Shown here in pieces: positions 16,649-24,747 of a stretch of DNA of 46,107 nt. The stretch is from Dehalococcoidia bacterium (GTDB lineage Bacteria > Chloroflexota > Dehalococcoidia > Lucifugimonadales > UBA3495). Positions within the stretch are counted from its first letter, which is position 1. Each line of letters starts with the position of its first letter. The notes beneath the pieces were generated by a model. It had not been told where the DNA came from, ran no database searches, and worked only from the letters and a program-made list of their open reading frames with translations. The DNA lies in contig JAKUQE010000024.1 in the NCBI GenBank assembly GCA_022450395.1, forward strand, positions 1-46,107. Reading direction: 5' to 3'. A program made the position numbers and the translations under genes.

Positions 16649-17935
16649 TTACCGGCCCGGGGCCTCGCTCTTCAAGGCTTCAAGGGCTTGGAGGACGGTT
16701 TTCCGCCGGAGTTCTTTTTCCTCATCGGGAGGAAGATCAGCGGCACCCAAAGGGTGGACGATGCCGGTGCCCTGGACGATGCGGTTGGAGCCAACCATCT
16801 TGGCAATGGGAACCACCGAGGTTACCTGGCAAACGGGGATACCCGCTTTTTCCAACTCGGTCGCGATCGCAGCGCCGCTGCGAGTGCTGGTCCCTCAAGC
16901 CGAGGTAAGGATCACCGCGTCCACCCCCGAATCTTTCAGCTTCTGCGCGATCTCCTGTCCCAAACGGCGGCTGTTGGCCAGTGGGTTGGCCAAACCGGAG
17001 GTGGATATGAACTGGTCGTGGAGCTTGCCAACGACGCCCTCACTCTCCAATTCCCGCATTACGTCCACCGGAACCATCCGGTCCGGGTCTTGGCGCACGT
17101 AGCGTGTGTCGTAGCCCCGGTGGGCCACCTCATAGTCCTCACCCTTCAGGTCATTTTTCTTGGATATGTCGTAGCTTCCCCAGGTAGTTGCCGCGGTATG
17201 GGCTATGTTGTCCGGGTTGCCTTGAGGCACCACCCCTCCGTCGGTGACGATGGCCACGCGGGCCTTAGAGATGTCAATGACCGGAGGCGGGGCCGGTACT
17301 GATGGGAAGGTGGTTACTGTCAGTTCGGACTGGAATGCGGCGCCCTGGGTCTTGGCGTACAGCATCTCTACCATGCGTTCGGCCGCCGACTTTTCCACGA
17401 AGCCGTCCCGTAGGATGCCGCGAGGAATGTAGCCGTCATCGGTGGGCGCTCCCATCTCCTGACCCACCGACAACTTAGCGGCGATAGCGGCCATCTTGCT
17501 CAACGTGGCTTCCATCGCCGACACGCTTTCGCCCGAATCCACGATGTATAGTTTTTGGCGGTACAGGTCCACTCCGGGGTTCTCCACCGCCATTCCCGTG
17601 ACCGCCGGAATACCGATCTCAGCGCTTACGTCCACGCACAACGCACCGGCCGCCGCTCCGTAACGGCCCGCTTCGAAACACGGTCCGGCTACAAACAGGT
17701 CGGCTTTGCAGGCGGCAACTTCCTTCAGTACAAATTCCTTCAGTACATCGGGATTTTCGGCGGCGAAGTTGTCCCCGCAGATCACCGTCTTTACGACCTG
17801 CGAGTCCTGGCCCAGCACCCGCTCCAGCAAGCGTCCCGGCCCCACCGCGCCGTCCCGTACCTCGGGCGGAGCACTCGCAAACTCTTCACCGCCCAGTCCC
17901 CCGAAAAATTGGTTCAAGTAATGTACTACCCTCAT
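16649..17935 (-). CDS. GrdB-like reductase with in-frame UGA (selenocysteine)
   Basis: A 428-codon gene if the UGA at 16895-16897 (codon 347) is read as selenocysteine. The protein matches glycine/sarcosine/betaine reductase component B γ-subunit throughout. It begins VVHYLNQFFGGLGGEE, with middle elements IPAVTGMAVENPG, ALVT-like VAIVTDGGVVPQGNPD and YDTRYVRQDPDR. VDAVILTSA precedes the UGA, then GTSTRSGAA and VGSNRIVQGTGIVHPLG follow in the same frame up to TAA. GrdB has selenocysteine at exactly this place. A hairpin starting 11 bases after the UGA fits bacterial SECIS rules. The second gene-family partner GrdE-like lies upstream across 154 bases. The substrate is unknown. Confidence 0.88.
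16867..16897 (-). promoter_or_regulatory. UGA codon plus SECIS-like hairpin
   Basis: Read on the minus strand, UGA (16897-16895) is followed by 11 bases and then a perfect seven-base stem, UCGCAGC/GCUGCGA, closing the loop GGC (16876-16874). The loop begins with G and lies 18 bases from the UGA. Both fit the published bacterial SECIS consensus (apical loop 16-37 bases downstream, G at its start). Confidence 0.72.
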
Positions 17936-18001
17936 TGGTTAGACCTCACTTGGCACTGGATTCTGGTTCTTTTCGTGGAAATTTATGTTTCCGTAGGACT
18001 T

Positions 18002-18083
18002 CCCCCTATCCTAACCTTCCCCCACAAGGGGGGAAGGGATCTGTTCTCTCCCCCTTACGAAGGGGGAGAGTTAGAGAGGGGGT
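18002..18083. repeat. palindromic repeat inside the GrdE-GrdB gap
   Basis: Two C/G-run hairpins, CCTTCCCCC...GGGGGGAAGG and CTCTCCCCC...GGGGGAGAG, with the outer words ATCCTAACC and GAGTTAGAGAGGGGG. The same layout recurs at 32470-32551 and, degraded, at 38251 and 39218. Here it separates two operon genes. Confidence 0.75.
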
Positions 18084-18089
18084 CGTCCT

Positions 18090-19352
18090 TTAATAAACAA
18101 AACACCGCAACTTGGAGATCCCTTGTTGGCTGGTTACGCCGCAGATTCCTCCGGCGGGTATCCCCTGGGCCACTTCAAGAGCGGCGGTCATGGCCGGGTT
18201 TCCGGCGACTACCTTCTCCACCGCCGGGAGGTCCCAACTCGTGTCGCCGCCGCCCACGTAGACGATGGCATCAACTTCCGGATAGTTAAACAAGAGCGCG
18301 GACTCGGCCTGCCGGTCCCGGGACATGTCCGATACTTGGACGGTGGTGAAGATCCCGGACTGTTCGCAAAGGCGGGCCGTCAACGCCATGTCGGCGTGGG
18401 GCGCTCCTCCGCCGTACTTTGTGAGAACCACGCCATCGGCGGCCAGGTTCCACTTGGCCATCTCCGAGGCGAGCATGCAGTTGCGCTCCCGGTCTTCATT
18501 GTCGGAAGCGGCCATGGTAGCGATGGTACCCACTAGAGTAAGCTTCCCCTCCCGGTGCCATCGGTAAAGCTCATTGATGATTGGGTGGTTCTGGTAGAAA
18601 TAGGTCTCCACGCCCATGTTTTGGTAACCGGACACCACTCCCCCGTCCAGCCATTCGTTGGGGTGCAACATCACCGGCACCATTCCGGCGGTATTGGCGC
18701 CGTAGAGTATCTGCTCGTCCACCTCGGCAACCCGCTGCCTGGAGTGTATCTGTCCGATGTAGGCCACGCGGGGCAATCCGTCTCTTCCCGCCTGAATTGG
18801 TCCATCAGACTGGAAGACTTCCGTTGCGTTGGGCGATTGGTCCAAGGCCGTTTTGGCCAGAAATACCGACGTTTTCACCGACGCCAGACGTAGCGTGTTC
18901 TGGGCGATGTGCCTCTCCAGGTTTGGATCAGTGTGAGGCACGACGGCCAGATGGTGCAGCACCGAGTAGGGAGACGCTTCGCTGGCCGGCCCGCTCATCT
19001 CCACGATCTTATTGTTTGCCAAAGGCGCCGCTTCATCGACGACAGTCACCGCGGCACCCCTCAAGACGTGGGTCGTGCCTTGGCCCGCCGTGGCGATGGG
19101 GCCTAGAATGCCCGGGTAATCCGAGCCTGCCCCCGGCTCTTTGATCCGAGGCTCGATGATGTCGAACACAACGCCGATGCGGCAAGCCTCGCCGGGATTG
19201 GCGATGTCCATGTCCACGCTCTGCAGGCGGGGGTCTTCCAGCAGGTGATTCGTCAGGCTCTCCCGGTCGACGACCAAAGTAGAACCATCTAGGTAGGTCG
19301 AGTCACCGAATCGCAAGTCGTTAACTTGATGTATCGCCAGAGTCAGTTCCAA
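18090..19352 (-). CDS. GrdE-like component B subunit lacking the pyruvoyl cysteine
   Basis: A 420-residue homologue of GrdE, the proprotein subunit of glycine-reductase component B. Shared features include the N-terminus with RFGDSTYLDG, RIGVVFDIIEPRIKEPG, GQGTTHVLRGAAVTV, and VMLHPNEWLDGGVVSG. In classical GrdE a Cys just after the last motif is cleaved and converted to a pyruvoyl group that binds the amino substrate. Here the following residues are Tyr243-Gln244 and no Cys is nearby. Cys residues occur only elsewhere (GEACRIG, ERNCMLA, RLCEQ, GGICG, KLRCF). The alignment is from memory of the family. The TTG start at 19352 has GAGGG upstream. It is third in the operon. Confidence 0.82.
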   Translation of the reverse strand: MELTLAIHQVNDLRFGDSTYLDGSTLVVDRESLTNHLLEDPRLQSVDMDIANPGEACRIGVVFDIIEPRIKEPGAGSDYPGILGPIATAGQGTTHVLRGAAVTVVDEAAPLANNKIVEMSGPASEASPYSVLHHLAVVPHTDPNLERHIAQNTLRLASVKTSVFLAKTALDQSPNATEVFQSDGPIQAGRDGLPRVAYIGQIHSRQRVAEVDEQILYGANTAGMVPVMLHPNEWLDGGVVSGYQNMGVETYFYQNHPIINELYRWHREGKLTLVGTIATMAASDNEDRERNCMLASEMAKWNLAADGVVLTKYGGGAPHADMALTARLCEQSGIFTTVQVSDMSRDRQAESALLFNYPEVDAIVYVGGGDTSWDLPAVEKVVAGNPAMTAALEVAQGIPAGGICGVTSQQGISKLRCFVY

Positions 19353-19370
19353 AACCTTGGCCCTCTTGGC

Positions 19371-19988
19371 TTACCAGCCCAGATTTTCTTTGATCAGGAT
19401 AACACGAACCCGGTCGTCGGCCACTTCATTCTCGAAGATAGTAAGCTTGCCCATGGGCCTGGCGTTGCGGCCCTGCGCCACCAGCCATTCGTCGTGTTTG
19501 CCTACCGTGTACCCTCGAACGCGGTCGATGGCATCGGTCAGGGTGGGGCATATCTTCTGAGTACCGGCAACCAGGATCACGTATTTGGCCCCGTAGACGA
19601 ACGCGCCCAGTTGGCTGCCCGACCCGCTGGCCACCACGATCTCGCCCGTTTCAGCGATGGCCTGAACGCTGCCGATGATGTATTCCGAAACCGTGGCCAA
19701 CCGCCGAAGGTCACGTTGTTTCGCGGGGTCGGTTTCCGCGATGACTTCGTCGTGCAGGTTGCGATAGCGGGGGTTATTGTGCAGGTAGTCCGAGTAGCCG
19801 ATGGAATCCAGGGTTTCGGAGGTACTGTTGAATACCTCCGCGCCATCAGGGACCATGTCCTTGAGAAGTTGCAGGGCTTGCTCGCTAGTCTCGGCTACCA
19901 CCGCCGGCATATTCCGGGCAGACAGAGCCTGCACCGTTCGCTGAATGGCCGCGTCATCGACCATCCGAGTGGATTCGCCGACCGGCAT
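19371..19988 (-). CDS. LUD-domain (LutC-like) protein
   Basis: A 205-residue LUD-domain protein. Family signatures visible are EVFNSTSETLDSIGY, YIIGSVQAIAETGEIVVASG, and SQLGAFVYGAKYVILVAGTQKI. LutC-type proteins act with LutA and LutB in lactate oxidation, but stand-alone LUD proteins are common and mostly uncharacterised. LutA and LutB are absent here. I use ATG 19988, which lies five bases after the FAH gene stop; an in-frame ATG at 20057 would overlap that gene. Followed 18 bases later by the GrdE-like gene, so cotranscription is very likely. Confidence 0.85.
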   Translation of the reverse strand: MPVGESTRMVDDAAIQRTVQALSARNMPAVVAETSEQALQLLKDMVPDGAEVFNSTSETLDSIGYSDYLHNNPRYRNLHDEVIAETDPAKQRDLRRLATVSEYIIGSVQAIAETGEIVVASGSGSQLGAFVYGAKYVILVAGTQKICPTLTDAIDRVRGYTVGKHDEWLVAQGRNARPMGKLTIFENEVADDRVRVILIKENLGW

Positions 19989-19993
19989 GGCGG

Positions 19994-20902
19994 CTAACCC
20001 CGGGGAGCCCGGCCCAGTACCCGCTCCGCCATCTCCTTGTCGATTCCCCGAGGCCACTCCCGGTGGGACGGATCGCTGATGCGGATGATCAAGGACGGCC
20101 CTAGTTCTTTGATCTCCATGCGGATAACGTCTCCATCCTGAACCGCTCCGATCTGCTGGTGGTTCACGCCGGTGGCGATGACGTCACCGGGCTCTAGGGT
20201 TGTGATCTTGGAGAACTCGGAGATCAGCTCGGGGATCTTGTGGGCCATGTCGCTGGTGGGGAAGTCGTGGCGGGCCTCGCCGTTGTTCCACAGCCGGATC
20301 TGAAGATCGTGGGGGTCGGGAATCTCATCGGCGGTAACCAGCGCCGGCCCCATGGGCGCGAAGGTGTCCCAGCATTTGCCCAAGAAGAAGCTGTTCCCCA
20401 CCGCTCCCGGCAGCCCCCTAGCCGACATGTCCAGGAAATTGCAGTAACCGAATATGTGGGACATCGCGTCTTCCTGGCTGACTTTGGTGGCGGTCTTGCC
20501 GATGACCAGGGCCAACTCGGGTTCGTGATGGAATACCGTTGCCGGGGCTGGAGGCAATTCGCAGGTGTCTCCGGTGCCTATCACAGCGTTGGGGGCTTTG
20601 AGGAAAGCGTCCAGGATCGCCGGTTCCCTCATGCCGAACTCCAGGTAGTTGACGGCGGCGCAGATCAACTTGCCTGGACGGGGCACGGGGGCGCGTAGCC
20701 GCACGCTCTCCAAGGACACGCCGTCTTTGTTGTGGATCGCCGATTCAATCTTCGGTTTTTGCTCGTCCCATCTGGTGATGAGTTCTTCCATCATGTCCTG
20801 GGGGCGGCGAAACTCACGGCCCTCGAATGAATCCGTTGCGTCCACGATCTGGCCGTCGCGAATCACGCCCAGACGAAACTCGTTAAAAAACGCTAATTTC
20901 AT
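19994..20902 (-). CDS. fumarylacetoacetate hydrolase (FAH) family protein
   Basis: A 302-residue FAH-superfamily enzyme. Metal ligands are seen in HHEPELALVIG (Glu-x-Glu) and FLDMSAR (Asp). PGDVIATGVNHQ corresponds to the usual GDVI-TGT turn. The N-terminal segment FNEFRLGVIRDGQIVD is the small lid-like domain. Members hydrolyse C-C bonds of acylpyruvates or hydrate/decarboxylate aromatic meta-cleavage products; the substrate here is unknown. ATG 20902 is favoured over the ATG two codons upstream because AGGAGG then has an eight-base spacer. First gene of the five-gene operon with LUD, GrdE-like, GrdB-like and DUF255 genes. Confidence 0.9.
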   Translation of the reverse strand: MKLAFFNEFRLGVIRDGQIVDATDSFEGREFRRPQDMMEELITRWDEQKPKIESAIHNKDGVSLESVRLRAPVPRPGKLICAAVNYLEFGMREPAILDAFLKAPNAVIGTGDTCELPPAPATVFHHEPELALVIGKTATKVSQEDAMSHIFGYCNFLDMSARGLPGAVGNSFFLGKCWDTFAPMGPALVTADEIPDPHDLQIRLWNNGEARHDFPTSDMAHKIPELISEFSKITTLEPGDVIATGVNHQQIGAVQDGDVIRMEIKELGPSLIIRISDPSHREWPRGIDKEMAERVLGRAPRG

Positions 20903-20985
20903 TGCCATCGCCTCCTGTTGACAGGGAAATGTAGGCTCAAATCTAGGTAAAAATAAGGATCTTTGCAATTCCAGCGGACGCCGGG

Positions 20986-21014
20986 AGTGTAGCACACGGG
21001 CTAACCGCCATCAA
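20986..21014 (-). promoter_or_regulatory. promoter of the selenoprotein operon
   Basis: On the minus strand TTGATG (21014-21009), a 17-base spacer and TACACT (20991-20986) preceded by TG-C form a good extended -10 promoter. Transcription would begin near 20979, leaving a leader of about 75 bases before ATG 20902. Confidence 0.6.
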
Positions 21015-21177
21015 CAAGCCGCGCCTCGTCATTCCAGCGCCGGCCGGGACCCATGGTATTTCGCGTCCTCTGCATGCCCGGATACCAGCGCCCGCCACCG
21101 TGACGATCTGGTTTCCCCAGATACTGGCCGTGGAGATTGATGCACCAGCCTTGGGCTAGGCTGGCCTTACCGCATGC

Positions 21178-21183
21178 TACAAT
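21178..21183 (+). promoter_or_regulatory. extended -10 box for flavin oxidoreductase
   Basis: TGCTACAAT with TACAAT at 21178-21183, 45 bases before the ATG at 21228. No strong -35 hexamer is seen at normal spacing. The same word occurs before the TIG-domain gene (42777) and a variant before the selenoprotein operon. Confidence 0.5.
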
Positions 21184-21227
21184 ACGCCTCGACTGGCTCA
21201 GCAGGCTGGCATGAGAGAGGATGTCCA

Positions 21228-22250
21228 ATGGACTTCGGCATATTTACAATGTTCAGTGCGCGGGAGACCTCGACGCAACACGAGATATTCCACGAGTGGT
21301 TCGACGTCGTCCAGATCGCAGAGGAATCGGGAATCGATACCTTCTGGCTGGGCGAGTCCCACTTCAGGCCCCACCGGGCGATGCTGGCCTCGCCTCTCAT
21401 CGGCGCCAGCGCAGTGGCCTCCCGCACCCAGCGCATGCGGGTAGGCTTGGCGGTTCAAGTACTGCCCTTGGCAAACCCGCTAAGGGTAGCTGAGGAGGCT
21501 GCCATCGTCGACCACATAAGCGAAGGCCGCTTGATCTTCGGTGTGGGCCGGAGCTCTTTTATTGAGTCCTACAACGGATATAACGTGGACTATGGCGAGA
21601 GCAGGGCGCGATTCATGGAGTCGCTGGAGGTGATCCAAAGGGCGTGGCGCAATGAGGTATTCTCCTACCACGGAGAGTTTTACGACTTCGAGAACGTAAA
21701 TCTGGTGCCCAAACCCTATCAGACGCCCCACCCGCCCATTCGAGTGGCCGTGGAAAGCAGGGACACGTTTTCCCTGGTGGGTGACATGGGATTTCCCATA
21801 TTCATCCGACACCAAATGGATGTCTCAGAACTTCAAGACCTCTTGGGGGAATATGAGGAAAAGCGTCACAACGCAGGGTTTGACGGTCCCAACGACGTGA
21901 TCCTGCAGCTTGCCTGCTATGTGGCAGACACTGCGGAGGAGGCTCTCCATGAACCGGAAGCCAGCACCATGCGGCAGAGGCGGCTGGTCGCCGAGTCCCT
22001 GAACACCGCCGCCGACGAGGAAGCCTACGAGCGGCTAAAGAAAATATCCGAAACGACTTATGAAGACGTGCTCACCAGAGTCATTTACGGCACACCTGAA
22101 ATGGTGGTGGAGCGCCTGCACCAGTACCAAGAAGACCTGGGCATCACCGGCGTGTCGCTAGACGTAAATCCCGGCGGCCAAATCCCCTACGACCGCGTGG
22201 TCAATTCCATGCGCCTACTCACCGAAAAGGTTATGCCCCAGTTCAAGTAA
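21228..22250 (+). CDS. LLM-class flavin-dependent oxidoreductase
   Basis: A 340-residue bacterial-luciferase-like (β/α)8 barrel protein that would use FMN or F420. Features are the start MDFGIFTMF, the block EESGIDTFWLGESHF, RMRVGLAVQVLPLANPLRVAEE, and GRLIFGVGRSSF, all typical of the family. EFYDFENVNLVPKPYQTPHPP is the conserved middle segment. Known relatives include alkanesulfonate and long-chain alkane monooxygenases; the substrate here cannot be inferred. The ATG has a GAGAGAGG site seven bases upstream. It is divergent from the selenoprotein operon. Confidence 0.9.
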   Translation: MDFGIFTMFSARETSTQHEIFHEWFDVVQIAEESGIDTFWLGESHFRPHRAMLASPLIGASAVASRTQRMRVGLAVQVLPLANPLRVAEEAAIVDHISEGRLIFGVGRSSFIESYNGYNVDYGESRARFMESLEVIQRAWRNEVFSYHGEFYDFENVNLVPKPYQTPHPPIRVAVESRDTFSLVGDMGFPIFIRHQMDVSELQDLLGEYEEKRHNAGFDGPNDVILQLACYVADTAEEALHEPEASTMRQRRLVAESLNTAADEEAYERLKKISETTYEDVLTRVIYGTPEMVVERLHQYQEDLGITGVSLDVNPGGQIPYDRVVNSMRLLTEKVMPQFK

Positions 22251-22368
22251 TGCTGTGCGTCCGGCCCACCGCCGAACCCACTTGGGGATACGTAAGCATG
22301 CGGGCCGGACGGAATGGGTGATGCGCTTTCTGGGTCACAATGAGATAATTTTATCGAATAAGTCCACC

Positions 22369-22458
22369 GGAGGGATGGCCGAGCGGACGAAGGCGGCGGT
22401 CTTGAAAACCGCTATACGGGCAACTGTATCGTGGGTTCGAATCCCACTCCCTCCGCCA
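22369..22458 (+). tRNA. tRNA-Ser (UGA anticodon)
   Basis: A 90-base class II tRNA with a long variable arm. The acceptor stem GGAGGGA pairs with TCCCTCC, followed by discriminator G and an encoded CCA. The anticodon loop CTTGAAA gives anticodon TGA (reads UCA). The T arm GTGGG-TTCGAAT-CCCAC is intact. It is not tRNA-Sec, which has anticodon TCA. The 3' end faces the integrase remnant, a common insertion site. Confidence 0.97.
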
Positions 22459-22539
22459 GTTTTGAAGCTAAATTGTGACTTGTATAGGGTCTAACACCCT
22501 ACGCACTGCGGGTCCACATTTCATAAATGCCGACATTTG

Positions 22540-23157
22540 TCAGGATTCCTCGACCGCTTGTTGCTTCGTAGTTTTACGAAGCCCTTCTTCAAACTTGAGC
22601 GCCGCCTCTTCCTGCAACCCCGGTAGGACGTGTGAGTAAGTGTCCAGGGTGATTACCACGCTGGAATGGCCCAGGCGCTCGGCTACGGTCTTTGGGTTGA
22701 CGCCCTGTGCCATCATCATGGTGGCGTGAGTGTGCCGTAAGTCGTGTAGTCGGATATGGGGTAGCCCAGCTTTCTTAATTACCTCAGCGAATGCCAGGCT
22801 AACCTTATCGGGCGAGTAGGGCCTACCGTCAGCCAGGCAAAACACGTAATCTGATTCCTGCCACTCCAGGCCTAGGAATTGGCGTTGCTCCTTTTGCTTG
22901 ACCTTTAACCCATTGAGCAGCGCAGCGGCAGCGGCTGGTAGATTGATAAGCCGACGTGACTTGGCCGTTTTGGGTTGGAGAGTCATCATCCCCTTACCAA
23001 GAATCCGCTGGAGGGTTTCCACTACCGAAACAGTCTTAGCATCAAGGTCTACTGCGGTCCACCGCAGACCCAAAAGCTCACTGCGCCGCATCCCCGTATA
23101 TAAGGCCAAGAAGAACACAGGACCATATCGAGTCGCGGCAGCGGTTGCCAAGAACAA
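22540..23157 (-). pseudogene. tyrosine recombinase catalytic domain, N-terminus lost
   Basis: About 205 residues corresponding to the C-terminal catalytic half of a phage-type integrase. The active-site residues are present: Arg in TGMRRSELL, Lys in QPKTAKSRR, His-x-x-Arg in HDLRHTHA, His in LGHSSV, and Tyr in TLDTYSHV. The N-terminal SAM-like core-binding and arm domains are absent. Upstream sequence instead belongs to a nucleosidase gene in another frame. It ends 82 bases from tRNA-Ser. It is best read as the remnant of an integrated element; activity is unlikely. Confidence 0.85.
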
Positions 23158-23164
23158 GCAAAGC

Positions 23165-23407
23165 CCCCGCCGTCCCGGCGCAAACCACCAAACTTATACC
23201 TTCCCAATGGTCGATAATGTGTTGGGTGACCAGGGCTGTTTGAGCTTTCCCTAACCCACCTTGCGAAACTAGGAGCGAGCCTCCGTAGCACTCCAGGGCG
23301 GACACCCGGCCAATAGTTCGTTCGAGTGTTTCAACGCCCGTTTCCGAAAATACCCCGACAAGCGCCTCGAATTCACGCGGTGTGGGCACTATTGCCAATA
23401 TCGTCAA
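23165..23407 (-). pseudogene. truncated 5'-methylthioadenosine/SAH nucleosidase-like gene
   Basis: About 80 residues of a phosphorylase/nucleosidase superfamily N-terminus: ILAIVPTPREFEALVGVF, LVSQGGLGKAQTALVTQHII, and LVVCAGTAGAL. Normal proteins continue for a further 120-150 residues. Here the reading frame runs into integrase sequence near 23165, where the coding phase changes. The start is TTG 23407, with AGGAG 11 bases upstream. It is the other half of the deletion or insertion junction with the integrase. Confidence 0.7.
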
Positions 23408-23444
23408 ACTCGCCGCATCTCCTGCTTTGCCGTTACCTCACCCC

Positions 23445-24662
23445 CTAAACGATCACATTCTCCCGCCTTAACTGGTCCACTTCCGCCTGGGTTAGACCGC
23501 CCAGGGTGGTGAAGATCTCGTCGGAGTGCTCGCTGTACATGGGGGCCCGGTTTATTTCTACTTGGGAGTCTGAAAGGCGGACCGGGCAGCCGATGACCGG
23601 GTACTTGCCCAGGGCGGGATGGTCGACTTCCGAGATCATGCCGCGCTCGATCAGGTGGGGTTGTTTTAAGACTTCACTGGTGTCGAAGACCGCGCCGCAG
23701 GGGACTCCTTCGCCGGCGAACGCCGCCATGACTTCCCGCTTGTCCCGGGTGCCTGTCCAGTCTCGAATGATCTGGGAAAGCTCCTCGGCGTTATTCTGCC
23801 TTTCCTCGGGGCTGGCATACCGGGGATTCTCGATCAAGTCCTCTCGTCCCATGGCCCGCATCGCCGCGGTAAACATGCCCGGATTATCCGCGGGAATCAT
23901 CATGTAAACGTAGTCGTTCAGGCCGCCGGGAGCGCAAGCGATCAATCCTCCCAGACCACCGGTGTAGGCGCTGCCGGTGAACTCTTGGCGCGGTTCCGCC
24001 GAGCCGTCGTTCAGTGTGCCGGTGAAGCGGACCCTGGTCAAGTTCAACACCGCTTCCTGCATGGCGACTTCCACCATCTGACCCTTGCCGGTGACGCCCC
24101 GCTGCACCAGCGCCGCCAATATGCCGATGACCGTGTGCATCCCGGTGCCCGAGTCTCCCACGTTGGCCCCGAGGGGCGATGGCGGCCGGTCGGTCCATCC
24201 GGTGACGCTGAGAGCGCCGCTGGTGGCCTGGGCCACCTGTTCGAAGCACTTGTAGTCCGAGTAGGGGCCGAAGGAGCCGAATCCCTTCACCGAGGCGTAG
24301 ATCAACCGTGGATTGATCTCCTTCAAGTCGTCGTAACCCAACCCCAGCCGGTCCATGGCGCCGGGCCCACGGTTCTCGGCCAAAATATCGGCGTCCTTGA
24401 CCAAGGTCTTGAATAGCTCCTTGGCCTTGGGGTTCCTCAGGTCCAGGGTGGTGCTTTTCTTGTTGCTATTGAGCAGCAGGAAGAAAAAGCTGTCTTTGTC
24501 GGGGTCGACCCGGCGCAGCCAGCGGGCCCGGTCACCCTTGCCGTCGGCCATCTCCACCTTGATGACCTCGGCGCCCAGCCAGGCCAACATTTGGGTACAC
24601 GAGGGACCGGCCTGGTCGTGGGTCATGTCGATTACGCGGATCCCTTCCAGAGCTTTTCCCAT
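23445..24662 (-). CDS. CaiB/BaiF family III CoA-transferase
   Basis: A 405-residue class III CoA-transferase, related to formyl-CoA:oxalate and carnitine CoA-transferases. It begins ALEGIRVIDMTHDQAGP, carries AEVIKVEMADGKGD, and has NVGDSGTGMH with the likely catalytic Asp. EVAMQEAVLN and the C-terminal GKYPVIGCPVRLSD are also typical. It would transfer CoA between carboxylic acids; the acid is unknown. ATG 24662 has AAAGGAG seven bases upstream. It follows a quinone oxidoreductase gene on the same strand across about 85 bases that include a dispersed repeat. Confidence 0.92.
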   Translation of the reverse strand: MGKALEGIRVIDMTHDQAGPSCTQMLAWLGAEVIKVEMADGKGDRARWLRRVDPDKDSFFFLLLNSNKKSTTLDLRNPKAKELFKTLVKDADILAENRGPGAMDRLGLGYDDLKEINPRLIYASVKGFGSFGPYSDYKCFEQVAQATSGALSVTGWTDRPPSPLGANVGDSGTGMHTVIGILAALVQRGVTGKGQMVEVAMQEAVLNLTRVRFTGTLNDGSAEPRQEFTGSAYTGGLGGLIACAPGGLNDYVYMMIPADNPGMFTAAMRAMGREDLIENPRYASPEERQNNAEELSQIIRDWTGTRDKREVMAAFAGEGVPCGAVFDTSEVLKQPHLIERGMISEVDHPALGKYPVIGCPVRLSDSQVEINRAPMYSEHSDEIFTTLGGLTQAEVDQLRRENVIV

Positions 24663-24694
24663 TTTATGACTCCTTTAAATCTGTCTCAAGCGGT

Positions 24695-24719
24695 GGTTCG
24701 ACAAGCTCACCACGAACGG
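24695..24719. repeat. dispersed repeat, family B half-unit
   Basis: The 25-base word GGTTCGACAAGCTCACCACG plus AACGG is shared with 25757 (one change) and, inverted, with 33784. It is one arm of the palindrome seen complete at 25757-25828. Confidence 0.75.
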
Positions 24720-24747
24720 TTATTTTGGTTGTTCGTAGAAAGATGTG

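Noticed and set aside
16895-16897. UGA in the GrdB-like gene as a nonsense mutation or frameshift
   Set aside because: The frame stays the same on both sides, the UGA sits at the known Sec position of the family, conserved sequence continues to a normal stop, and a SECIS-like hairpin follows.
22369-22458. tRNA as selenocysteine tRNA (selC)
   Set aside because: The anticodon is TGA, not TCA, and the seven-base acceptor stem and arm lengths fit an ordinary tRNA-Ser.
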